NCBI RefSeq assembly: GCF_030272615.1
Contig: NW_026728904.1
Span: forward strand, 62,001-126,000
Direction of reading: 5' to 3'
Length of the DNA: 64,000 bases
DNA from: Cryptomeria japonica
Lineage: Eukaryota > Streptophyta > Pinopsida > Cupressales > Cupressaceae
Of this stretch, positions 32,868 to 43,100 are shown piece by piece. The translations under genes and the position numbers were made by a program. Numbering within the stretch: position 1 is the stretch's first letter; each line of letters begins with the position of its first letter. The notes beneath the pieces were generated by a model. It was not told the DNA's origin. It saw only the letters and a program-made list of their open reading frames with translations, and searched no databases.

Positions 32868-33655
32868 TGTCACCAGACTCAAGTGATGAGTCACTTTTTC
32901 AGATTGTTTTTAGAGTCTTTTTAATCCTTTTCAGCTTCCACTCGAAATAGAGCTTAATTATAGATAATTAAATGTAAAACATTCAATTTTGGGTCAAGTT
33001 CTCAAAAATGTGTTTACTTCCCACATTTGGGCTGAAATCCACCCTAACCCAATGATCTGTGCTCATCCAATGGACGATAGTATTTGTTGTTAGTTATCAT
33101 GGGTCCCATGACTTTTGTCATTTTTCATTCACGTCACTAGACTCGAGTCACTTTTCCAAACAATTTTTGAAGTATTTTTAATCCTTTTCAACTTCTGCCA
33201 GAAATAAAGCTTTATAGACTTAATTATAGTTAATTAAATGTAAAACGCTCAATTTTGGGTGAAATTCTCACAAATGTGTTTACTTTCCACATTCGAGCTG
33301 AAATCCACCCTAAGTCGTTGATCTGTGTTCATCCAACAGATGATGGTATCTGTTGTTAGTTGTCGTGGGTCCCAATACTTTTTCCATTTTTGGGCCATGT
33401 CAATAAACATGAGTCACTTTTTGAGAATGGTTTTGAAGACTTTTTAATCCTTTTCAACTTCTGCTGAAATAGAGCTTACTAAATTTAATTAAGTATACAA
33501 TTGCAAATTTAGAATTTAAATATACTTAATTAAATGTTTATCGTTTATGGAAGTCTTCCATTAGAAGTTTGCAAAATATGTTTATCGTTTCCACATTTGG
33601 CCTAGAATACACCTCACATCGTTGATCTGTGCTCATCCAACAAATGATAGCATAT
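32868..33655. repeat. Three tandem copies of a unit of about 280 bp
   Basis: 'gatctgtgctcatccaa' or a close variant occurs at 33054, 33320 and 33624. Each copy also has 'cttttcaacttctgc', 'gaaatagagctt', an 'aattaaatgtaaaac' word and 'gtttacttcccacattt'. Related partial units lie near 34905 ('gttgtcagttcccgtggg') and 36830. Copies differ enough that the array is old. Confidence 0.75.
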
Positions 33656-33986
33656 AACTTTATAATGAATTAAATATTAAATTTAAATATGTAATTTCAA
33701 AACTTGCATGATATTTCATTTTTTTGTATCGATAATTTTTGTATTGTATTACTTGGATACAAATATTCAAGTATAGATGGTATAGTAAAAGCACTAGAGT
33801 TCTGCCACTGCAAAAAGCACCCCCAAGGGCCAAAACCACCATTCCCAACAAAAAATAAAACCCTACTACATGCAAATGCCCCAGAATTCCATTTTGGTGT
33901 ACCAAAATTTATAGCAGACATCCCCCCATACATACAAAGTTGGGCTTGGGGAAAAAATGAAAATGGAACAAACCGATATAAATAGA
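33656..33986. other. Non-coding stretch with short opposing ORFs
   Basis: Nothing supported. Short frames exist on both strands over 33697-33985 but neither shows a domain. Confidence 0.4.
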
Positions 33987-34724
33987 TTAACCTAGAAATG
34001 GTGTGTACTTCGGGTCATCATAGAATTCTGAGAGCCGCTTCATTGCTTGGGTAGTCTTGGGTCTCGATCGCAACTCTCGACCCACCTCTACACCTGCCAC
34101 TTCATGAAGGACTATTAAAATCTCATCACATTGCATCAACCTAAAAAACATTTTGAAGGCCTTTTACTCGTGCCAAGGAAAAGCACTGCGTATTGCCTTC
34201 AAATCATCATCATCCCATTGAATGAGTGGTAGTTGCACTACCAAACCAGCCATCCTTGCCTCAAGAACAATTCCCACCTTTGGGACCACATGAGCACACA
34301 CACTATGCAGATTTAACAAGTAGTTCCCATCAATTACAACTTTCAGGGCATTTTTTAACTTGTCCACCTCATCCTCAAATTGGAAACTCCAAGCAGCAAT
34401 CAATGAATATGCCTCCATATTTATTCTATAGCGATGACCCACATGGACAATTTCCTCTCCCAACAACATTTTCACACTCTCCTATAGCCGCTTATCCTTA
34501 AACAAGAACAAACCTTTCAGCCTCCTATCCATAAATCATCCGAGAAATGGGACTAATTTCTTATTAGTATGGAAGGATAAATTGGCTTCCATGCTGGTTA
34601 AGAAACCCAAGACAATGAAAAATGCTGGAAGTGCAAAGAGTATGATACTAAGACTTCCAATCCACCCAAGATTTAAACACCTCTCACTCAATTCTAATTT
34701 CTGACATCCAATGGTGGTGGCCAT
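33987..34724 (-). pseudogene. Unrecognised protein, paralogue of 36061-36420
   Basis: One minus-strand frame from ATG 34724 to TAA 33987-33989 (about 245 codons), broken by three stops (34536, about 34479, 34164). The N-terminus holds a hydrophobic stretch ('WIGSLSIILFALPAFFIVLG') that could span a membrane. Then come 'RRLKGLFLFKDKRL', 'VKMLLGEEIVHVGHRYRIN', 'WSFQFEDEVDKLKNALKVV', 'LIQWDDDDLKAIRSAFPWHE' and a C-terminus 'MKRLSEFYDDPKYTPFLG'. I know no family for it. A similar segment lies 2 kb away, so it belongs to a small repeated gene family or a mobile element. Even spacing of stops with an intact frame suggests transition-driven decay. Confidence 0.5.
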
Positions 34725-35760
34725 TGGTATTAATCATAAACTCTACCATCATTCTTCCACATGTACTAGTTCAACAGTACAATTGCATAATTCGTACGCA
34801 CAAGCCAACATTAAAACCGCATAAAGGCTAAATGTTAACCATTCACTTTCATGATAGTGATGTGCATACCATAGGTCCATAAGTCAATATCACTGCATAT
34901 CCGTTGTCAGTTCCCGTGGGTCCCATTATACATAGGATTTCTGCCACCCAAATGCCACGTCACCTGACACTTCATCGTCCCATTTTCCATAGCCTTTATT
35001 TTGTATTGTTGTTCAATGTACATGTATCTAGTTAGTTGGACTTTTAATTCGCTTATTTTTTGCGAGATAAACATCTTTTTTTTAATATTTATAAAATTTT
35101 AATTAATGATAATAAATGTACAAATAATTAATGGAATGTATTAGATTTTTTTTATATATATTAAATATAGAGGAAGAAACATTACATTAAAAAGATCACA
35201 GTATTGAATTTATTTCCATTGTTTAACAAAATATTGAAATAACGTAGCTCATAGACAAAAAAAAATGTGGCTCATAGACATTGCGATCCTTATTGAATGC
35301 TATCACTTGCAGCCGATCCTTGACATTATGATTTTTCAAATACTTCTTTGTCAAGCACTTCAAATATCTTTTAGAAATGGTCATCTCAGAAGTGACACTG
35401 AGTTTGTTCTTTAACTTTAGAGAAGAAATTAGAATAGGCCTGCTATTTTTTTATGGTGAAAATTAAATCTTATGTCCACACAAATTAATAACTATTTAAG
35501 CTATTTAAAGACATAATGATTATGCTTAGTATCTTGCCATGGCATGATGGGAGCAAAAAATAATAAAATAAAATAGAAAGCATTTTTATATCCATAATCG
35601 ACAAACTGAAAAGAACAAGACTTTGCAAAATTATCATTAATATATATTTCGCAAATTTACAATTTTTACATGTCGGAGTCCCTCAAAAACTTTAAAGTCA
35701 AAATGAGTGAGCCTGTGAGGTTACAATGAAATACCCAAAAAACAAAACTATTAGGGGGTT
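34725..35760. other. Intergenic AT-rich DNA
   Basis: A partial unit of the 280-bp repeat lies near 34870-34990. Otherwise nothing supported. Confidence 0.45.
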
Positions 35761-36060
35761 GGGGCTAGGGCATAGGTAGTGGACACATTCATAACCATCC
35801 CTAAGAATCTCATCCTCCCTCCATGTAGAATTCTTTAGACATTATAAGGTGTGAGAATTCTTCAAGCCAACTGTAGTTTGGAAAGTTGTCTAATAGGAAC
35901 CATTTCTGGAGAAGTCCCTACCAATCCGCGCCCATTTCCTATGACGAATCAACTACTCCACATTCAGGTTCAAAAGAAACGGTTTCCTGGCCACTGATAC
36001 TATTTGGTTAGGGAGGAGAAGCTTAGTTAATTCATTTGTGCAAGGGATCCCCACCCCTAC

Positions 36061-36420
36061 TTATGCAAAAACAACATGTGTAATGTCATCTCCAAGGAAG
36101 TCTTCTTCAAACACCCTCCTTAACAACATCAACATATCCATCTTAGCTCCTTCGAGGTTTAGAAGAGATGCAAAGAACCAGGATGTAACATCCGTGTTAA
36201 CACGATATCTATTTTCATTATGTAGAAAATCTTTGCCCAACACCATCCTCACAACCTCATTAGTGAACATCCCAACCTCCTTACAGATTGATTGGAGGGT
36301 CGGGTCTCTAACAGAGCCTAAAGAGGCCCTCTGGTCGTCCGCAGAAATGATTCACAAGTGGATAGGAGTCTCCATCTTGAGAAATTGGAATACCAAATTA
36401 TACAGCTTGAGCCTATAGAC
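36061..36420 (-). pseudogene. Fragment of the same unrecognised protein family as 33987-34724
   Basis: The minus strand reads 'VVRMVLGKDFLHNENRYRVN', then 'LNLEGAKMDMLMLLRRVFEE' and 'DDITHVVFA' before a stop and 'VGVGIP'. It aligns with 'VKMLLGEEIVHVGHRYRIN', '...NALKVVIDGNYL' and 'VCAHVVPKVGI' of the 34-kb copy in the same order and spacing. Upstream codons to about 36420 are coherent but unrecognised. It is too short and broken to be functional. Confidence 0.45.
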
Positions 36421-37719
36421 CTAAACCAGAGGCATAATTTAAATATCGTGAGCTCCAATGATTTATCTACCAAAGGCTAATTGAAGATGAAAGAAGAAAA
36501 GATCATCCATAAATAGTTGAATCTCTTGATTGTAATAATTCCTTCTCTAACCGTATTAATTCTTTTAATTTTTTTAAATCTTCTCATATCTCTGCAAATC
36601 TTTCCCATAAATGCACTAATGTGTGAAATTGGAAACATCTATAAACCAATACCAAGTACCACATTGGAAGTCGTTGTGACAAAGTGGATTGCAGTTACTG
36701 ACTAGACATATATTAAATGACCATCATTATCGACTATGACATTTGATACGTGTCTATTGAATCCAATTTCATTCCGGGCACTTTTTGGTGAACTATGTTC
36801 TCTTAAAAAATTTGGGCCAAAATAAAACTTCAGCCATTGATCTACGATCATCGAATGGATTAAAATCATTGATGGATTCTAGGTACATGTCACCCTTCAT
36901 GTGTCAAAGAGGTCACGCTTATCGATACATCATGCAGAGTCTAGACTTAATATGATGTACTGATGTGATGTGATGTGCCTTCTCTATTAATGGCAATGAA
37001 TTCATGAAATCGGCAATAAAATATTTTTTTTTTCATAAATAACCAAATATTAGCCAAACAAATTAAATAATTTTCAAGTGGTGGATAAAAATCGCCAATA
37101 CACTTAAAATAATTTTTCCTTCAGAGTAAAAATTTTCGCCCTTACAATTATATATCTGTTCCTTAAATGAAAAGTATTTTCCTCCTACAGTACATATTTT
37201 CCCCACAGAACAAGGTATTATTCACCATAATTTTATGGAATTTTCGTACCTAGAAAAAATCGCCAATACAAAATAAATTTTTTTCCTATTTTGAAAAAAT
37301 ATTTCGCTAGGGTTTTACACTTTTTCCCGGGGGGTGGTTCCTTAAAGTTATCTCCGGTAACCCCCACATGGATGTGGAGGGTTACTTCTTTAGAGGGTAA
37401 AAGATGCTTCTTAGTAGTGTCATGAAAGGAAGAGTTGGATATAATGGATTTTACTTTGTTAATGATTTTAGAGAGTGATCTAAAATGTTGATGCAAAACA
37501 AGACAAACAAATCTAAATGAAATTACTTGATAAACTAATATATTGTGGATATCTAATGATATTACTGAAATAATTCACATGATGGATGATCAATGATCTC
37601 CAAGCCAATGTTGTGAGGTGGTAAATGTCAACATGATGGATACGGTAGTATAGAAGATATTTTAGGAATAGAGACCATAAATATATGGTGATATCTAAAC
37701 AAGTGATAATCTAATACTA
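36421..37719. other. Intergenic DNA with TTCGCC/CGCCAATA words
   Basis: 'cgccaatac' near 37093 and 37262 and 'ttcgccc' near 37135 echo the sequence at 17090 and 23150. There may be an eroded non-autonomous element here, but I cannot define ends. Confidence 0.35.
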
Positions 37720-38154
37720 TTACAGATAATATTGGGTCATTGATGATGATTGAGTCGTATAGGTCAACTCATCAATATCTATGCAATCTCTCACTATAGA
37801 GAATGTTGTAGGTGAGACAAGAGCAAGAACCAAAGATGGCAATGGGGTGATAACAGTGTTGATGTGACTATCATCAAATAGAAGAACAATATTCTCAATG
37901 GTTTTATCTAAATCTAGAAGGTGGGATTCTACAAACACAGTTAATATATTTGGTAGATATGCATCCCAATATGGTGGATCTAGAATGATGATGTCAATGT
38001 CCTAATGCAAAGGATATCTAGGACTCATGGATGAGTCAACATTGGACTTAGGTGTAACATGTGATGTGGGAGATGAGATATCAATGCAAGTTGTGTGACT
38101 ACATTTCTCATCCCCAAATGATAGTTGAGTAAGATTGGGTGGTGTTTTTGTAGG
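37720..38154 (-). pseudogene. Unrecognised Ser/Thr-rich coding fragment
   Basis: The minus strand reads coherently from the edge of repeat A: 'TPPNLTQLSFGDEKCSHTTC', one stop, 'DIDIIILDPPYWDAYLPNIL', 'LLDLDKTIENIVLLFDDSHI' and 'IVRDCIDIDELTYT', ending at a stop at 37720. No family recognised. It may be a disordered region of a transposon or host protein. Confidence 0.3.
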
Positions 38155-38156
38155 TG

Positions 38157-38507
38157 CTAAAAAGTGCAAAAGATAATACATATAAAATATAATTTAAAAA
38201 AAGGAAAACTATGAGAGGGCATCACATTGGCACTATGGGGAAAACAAATTAAGGTGAGTACCAAATGAGCCTAAAAACATGCAAAAGAATACAAAGACCA
38301 AAATGAGTCCAAAACATAATGTTACCATGCATTTTTTGCATTACACTTACAATACTAAGCTCAAAATTATTATATATTAATATACAAATAAACAGTTAAA
38401 TTGATTGTGCATTATAGATCAAATAGATACTATGATTTATTTAGTTTTTTTCTTCTGAAAATTAAAATAATAATTGAAACCATTAACTAATCAGAATAAG
38501 AAGTAAA
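38157..38507. repeat. Dispersed repeat family A, copy 2
   Basis: Matches 22785-23120 along its length, including 'gggcat...ttggcacta', 'ccaaaatgagtccaaaacat' and 'attgattgtgcatta', with scattered substitutions and small indels. Confidence 0.8.
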
Positions 38508-39464
38508 TGATATTACCTAATTCAATTGATGATGATTTGTTTTCTAAATATTATGTGTTAAAAAATTACTATGAAGACCTTAAAATACTAACATATAACT
38601 AATTAAACAATTCTAAGTGCAATAATACATTTGTGAAAGACAAAATGGAAGACAAAAATGTTGTTGTGCACTGTGTGGGGTGTGGACGACCATGGAAACC
38701 ATACTGAAATCTGTAATTTGTTTCAAAATTATTCTTGTTCTTTTGTCATTCAATAGTGATTGATCCTTTCGAACATTCATTATCTCTACAGATCCAAAAT
38801 ATCCTTTCACGTGGAAAATGCTGTCATTTTAAAAATCTTTGTTCATTTTAGAAACACGATATGGAGTTTTACATAGAAAAATGCAGAGATTATTTAAAGC
38901 ATATATACAGGTGGATAGCGATAGTTTATGTTAAGTATAATACTTCACAAGTAATACTTACTATTGTCAACTAGTATTCAAGTTTATTTTCAGCAATCTG
39001 CTGGTTGCTTACTCTAGCTAATTAATTTAGCTTGGTTCAATATTTAAAAAACAATTATGATTAATTCTAAGATCTGAAACAAATTATCATAAATTCTAAT
39101 ACAATTAGATGCGACAAAATCACATGGCAATGTCACGATTGGGAATGCTAACTTCCCTCGAAATGATGCCCAGCCAGAACAACTGTTAGAAAACAACACA
39201 AATTATAGATTTCTTATCACACACGTCATTTGAGTATTAATTAAAAAACCCAAAGAATTATTGAATAGTTATCGTTTCATTCTTTACAGACTGGCCAGTG
39301 GTCTAACTTCTCACCGTACTCAAACGTCGAGCTTTCTTTAATATTTTCAGATTCGGTTTGCTAAGTATTTAAGGAGGTTACTGTCCCTTAAAACATCGCT
39401 CATTGTGAAAGCACAAGACAAGGCATAGCATTTGCATTAGAGAGAAAGAGAGAGAGAAAGAAGA
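38508..39464 (+). promoter_or_regulatory. 5' flank of the acyltransferase gene, with TATA-like box
   Basis: 'tatttaag' at 39366-39373 lies about 95 bp before the ATG, followed by a 5' leader ending in an 'agagaaagagagagag' tract at 39440-39457. That is a credible plant core promoter and leader. No other site is claimed. Confidence 0.45.
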
Positions 39465-40818
39465 ATGAAAGTGTTGAGAGGTGATGGTGTTTTGATCAAA
39501 CCCTGCGCGGGTAAAGATCATCGTGAGCTTGTTGAACTGAACAATCTAGATCTAGTTGCATATCCAATGTACAACAAGGTGGTGTATGCTTTCCAAGCTC
39601 CTACCCCGAGCCCAGAGGTGTTGAAGGAAGGACTGGCTAAAGTTCTGGCGGAGTTCAGAGAATGGGCAGGGAGATACACGAAAGAAACAGCGAGTGGGTG
39701 CCTTGGCATCAATCTGAATGACGAGGGTGTGCTTGTCATAGAAGCCGAAGCAGATGGAACAATAGCAGATGCAATGCCCTTCGATCCTTTTTCATTCATC
39801 CTTATGTTGGTGCCACCCACATCGACCGTCGTCAATGAGCTCTTACTCATGCAGGTATGATAACCCTAACAAGGAAAATAATTTTACTCATGCAGGTATT
39901 GTAAGACTTGTTTTAGTTATTTTTTAAAACTAACAAGATTTGTTTATGTAGTTTACTCGATTTACTTGTGGAGGCTTGGTGATAGGCCTAGCTAGTCATC
40001 ATCATGTTGCAGACGGACAAGCAGCTACATTTTTCATGAATTCGTGGGGGAAAATTATTAGAGGAGAGAGTAGTCTAGCTCCAGTACATGACCGATCTTT
40101 ATTAAAAGCAAGAGATCCTCCCCAGCCATGTTTTGATCATTATGAATATAATACTATATTTGATGAGCACTCTCCAATAACTTCCAGTCTAAGAGCGAAG
40201 AAGTTTCATTTTGATGCAATATGTTTACAAGAACTTAAGTCAAAGGTAAATGGATCTGATAAATCAAGGAAACCCTATACGACTTTTGAAATCCTTGTTG
40301 CCCATATGTGGAAATGCATTACAAAAGCTAGAGGCCTTGATGGAGATGTGCAAACAAAAGCTAGCATTCCAGTGGGTGGAAGAAACAGGTTGAATCCTCC
40401 CTTGCCTTAAGAATACTTTGGTAATGTTGTCTATGAATCATGTGCTCAATCCATTGCATCAGAGATCATAAATGGGTCTTTAGAATTTATTTCAGAGTTA
40501 ATACATAAGTCAGTTACTAAGGTTGATGATGATTTTATACATTCAGCGATTGATTTTTTTGAGCTAAGGAAATCAATCTTAAGGCCACCGAGCCTCAATG
40601 ATAGAACTGATGTGATACCAATAAGTTGGATGAAATTTCCTATCCATAATTTTCATTTTGGAATGGGTGACCCAGTGTATGTAGGTCCTTCATTAATGCT
40701 CACTGAAGGCCTTATGATCTTGTTTGATTCATACGGTAAAGCTGGAGGTGTGGAAATTGTGGTTTGCTTGTCCAAAGCACATATGAATGTACTTGAACAT
40801 AATTGGTTTCAAGTTTGA
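39465..40818 (+). pseudogene. BAHD acyltransferase (hydroxycinnamoyltransferase-like), one premature stop
   Basis: BAHD enzymes transfer acyl groups from CoA thioesters to alcohols or amines in the cytosol. Exon 1 39465-39854 (130 codons, donor CAG/GTATGA), intron 39855-39951, exon 2 39952-40818; about 418 codons, normal for the family. 'YPMYNKVVYAFQAP' and 'LAEFREWAGRY' are typical of the N-terminal half, and the intron falls at the usual BAHD position (LLLMQ/FTRFTCGG). The catalytic HXXXD is intact (HHVAD, near 40000), as is 'VHDRSLLKARDPPQP'. The structural DFGWG motif is degraded to HFGMG near 40660. TAA at 40408-40410 interrupts the frame after 'RLNPPLP'; the frame then continues to 'LEHNWFQV' and TGA. 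Overall style is closest to agmatine/putrescine/tryptamine-type hydroxycinnamoyltransferases, but substrate cannot be fixed. Possibly a recent pseudogene. Confidence 0.85.
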
Positions 40819-41328
40819 GAGTATGTAGGTCTTTCATTAATGCTCACTGAAGACCTTATGATCTTGTTTGATTCATACAGTAAATCTGGAGGTGTGGTTT
40901 GCTTGTCCAAAGTACATATGAATGTACTTGAATATAATTGGTTTCATGTTTGAGTGTATGTAAGTCCTTCATTGATGCTCACTGAAGGCCTTATGATCTT
41001 GTTTGATTCATCCAGTAAAGCTGGAAATTGTGGTTTGCTTGTCCAAAGTACATATGAATGTACTTGAACATAATTGGTTTCAAGTTTGTTTGATTCATAC
41101 AATAAAGCTGGAGGTGTAAAAATCGCATTTTGCTTGTCCAAACCATATATGAATGTACTTGAACATAATTGATTTCAAGTTGGAGTGTATGTAGGTCCTT
41201 CATTAATGCTCATTGAAGGCCTTATGATCTTGTTTGATTCATACAGTAAAGATGGAGGTGTAGAACTTGTGTTTCTCTTGTCCAAAGCATATATGAGTGT
41301 ACTTGAGCATAATTGTCTTTAAGTTTGA
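40819..41328 (+). repeat. Four extra tandem copies of the acyltransferase C-terminal coding segment
   Basis: The last 140 bp of the gene ('tatgtaggtccttcattaa' to 'aattggtttcaagttt') recurs at 40822, 40957, 41086 (lacking its first third) and 41188, ending near 41328. Each copy can still be read as 'LMLTEGLMILFDSY...' and 'LSKAHMNVLEHN'-like peptide with substitutions and frameshifts. The copies follow the normal stop, so they add nothing to the protein as written. Confidence 0.88.
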
Positions 41329-41475
41329 TTGTAGTTCTAATATATTTAATGAGGTAATTTGAATGTTCAATAGGTCATGCTTAATTGGTTAAAGTATTGA
41401 CTTTTCAATGTGGAGATTCAAGTTCAATTTTCAATGGGATATCTAATATAGAATTGTAAGTTGATTTTTTTGTTT

Positions 41476-41585
41476 TTTGTACATTTCTTTCCTCACTCTC
41501 ACCACATACATTTCTTTCCTCACTCTCACCATCACATACATTTCTTTCCTCACTCTCACCATCACTTCCATTACATCTCTTTACC
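41476..41585. repeat. Three tandem copies of about 30 bp
   Basis: 'tacatttctttcctcactc' followed by 'tcaccatcaca' occurs three times. Read on the minus strand it encodes a repeated 'GESEERNV'. It lies just downstream (minus strand) of the gag zinc knuckles and may be part of the same gag-derived sequence. Confidence 0.8.
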
Positions 41586-41595
41586 CAGTGTTCCT

Positions 41596-42740
41596 TCATC
41601 TTCCTTGTTCTTGTTCAATATCGATCTTCTTTTGTGGGACATAAGATCTTACATTATTCCCTCTAGCAGTGTGTTCTCCTTTATTGCAATTGTAACATGT
41701 AGAACCATGTTGTGAATCATTTCCACTTCTTCTAACCTTAGATCTGCACCCAATAGCCTTGTGAACAGATTCATTATAGGTATAACAATTACCATTGATT
41801 GATTGAGCACTTTTAGTATAGTTTATATTCATGAAGTTATTCCTTTTCATTCTACTTCTACACTTATTAGCTTTATGACCATATTTATTGCAAATAAAAC
41901 ACTGACAATTAAAAGGTTGAGATTTTAAAGTCTTATATGAATTCTAAATTCATCATGAGTATACATTCAATAACTCTATGTCTAAATTTATTGCAAGCAA
42001 AACAAATTTCATTTAAGGATTGAGGATACTTGGATTGAGTGACTTGGTTAGGTACTGACTTTCTGACATTCCTGTTTTTACTTTGGACTTCAATGAAATT
42101 ATTCATCTCAATTTCTATCTTCTTGGATTCATCTTGTACTCTCCTGTTTCCTTTGTGGACTTTATAGCATTCTCCTCAATCAAATCCAAGACCTCCTTTA
42201 TCCTTACGTAATTTTTTCATACTAAGCATTTCATTCATCATTTCACTACTAGTTTTGGGTTTCAAGCCCTTTTCAATTTGTTCTTTGGCATCTTTCAATT
42301 CCTTTCTCAGGATAGCTACATCTTTCCTCAAGCTTTGTGTATTCAACAAACTTGTTGTGTAGCTTGGATTCAAGCTCATTAGTAGTCTTCTTTCCTTCTT
42401 CAATTTGAATCTTTAGATTCATTATATCATTCTTTGCCTTTTTGGGCTTATCATCACACTTCCTGCTTTCACTATTTTGTACAACCTGAGTTCTTAACAT
42501 AGCAATCAATTTTTTGGCTTTTTCCAGTTTATCCAAATACATTTTGCATTCAGCTTTAACATCATCTAGATCACTAATAGGAGTCTTGAGTTCTTCATCA
42601 AGATCTAATTCTCCATTAGTAAGATCAATATCCTATTCTTCAAGATTCATATCTTCTAGATCTCCCTCCAAATCAATTTTACTAACAAGACTATCTCTAG
42701 ACCCCATGTGTTCAAAAAAGGATCTACACCAGTTTTAAGA
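41596..42740 (-). pseudogene. Copia gag fragment with coiled coil and four CCHC-type knuckles
   Basis: Minus strand, downstream of a primer-binding site. About 42660-42180 is a Lys/Glu-rich helical part ('MYLDKLEKAKKLIAMLRTQ', 'KSLRKDVAILRKELKDAKEQ'-like, ending 'LRKDKGGLGF'). After a broken stretch come four knuckle-like units between 42020 and 41680: 'CFACNKFRHRVIEC', 'CFICNKYGHKANKC', 'CYTYNESVHKAIGC' and 'CYNCNKGEHTARGN'. The first two keep C-C-H-C spacing, the third has Tyr for the second Cys, the fourth lacks the last Cys. Gag binds genomic RNA in the particle. Stops and frame changes show a dead copy. Protease and polymerase do not follow. Confidence 0.65.
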
Positions 42741-42759
42741 CTGTTTCTTCCATAAACTT

Positions 42760-42770
42760 CTTTGATACCA
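42760..42770 (-). promoter_or_regulatory. Primer-binding site (initiator tRNA-Met type)
   Basis: Minus strand TGGTATCAAAG, two bases from the LTR end; one mismatch from the usual TGGTATCAGAG complementary to initiator tRNA-Met. Confidence 0.7.
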
Positions 42771-42772
42771 GT

Positions 42773-43100
42773 TGTTGAACACAACTAGATGTTAAGAGGG
42801 ATATGGGGGGATGGTATATAAACATACACTATGAATTCATTCATTCAATGATCCTTGAAACTTAAAGTTTATATTTTCAAAAGTAAAAAATAAATCAAAG
42901 CATTCACCACACAAGGACACTAGAATTTTTCATATGGAAAACCTAACGAGGGAAAACCACGGTGAGGATTAATACACAATATATCTAATCAACTTTTACA
43001 TCATCCATTTTTAGTCACACTATCTAGAAATCACACCACCACCTAGAGTTTCAAACTAAGGTACACAATCTAGGAATAAGCATCTCAAAAGTTAGTATTA
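42773..43100 (-). repeat. 5' LTR of antisense Copia fragment (far end undefined)
   Basis: On the plus strand it starts TGTTGAACACAACTAG; on the minus strand that is the LTR's CA end. It includes 'aaaacctaacgagggaaaac', the R-U5 word of plant Copia LTRs in reverse. The sequence is related to 62279 onward. The outer end could not be found; 43100 is only the limit of clear LTR-like sequence. Confidence 0.55.

Noticed and set aside
33660-33985. Opposed ORFs of 78-93 codons
   Set aside because: Neither strand shows domain evidence or similarity to nearby coding remnants.
41405-41599. 64-codon minus-strand ORF with repeated GESEERNV taken as a separate gene
   Set aside because: It is a 30-bp tandem repeat next to gag knuckles and in a different frame from them; not a separate gene.
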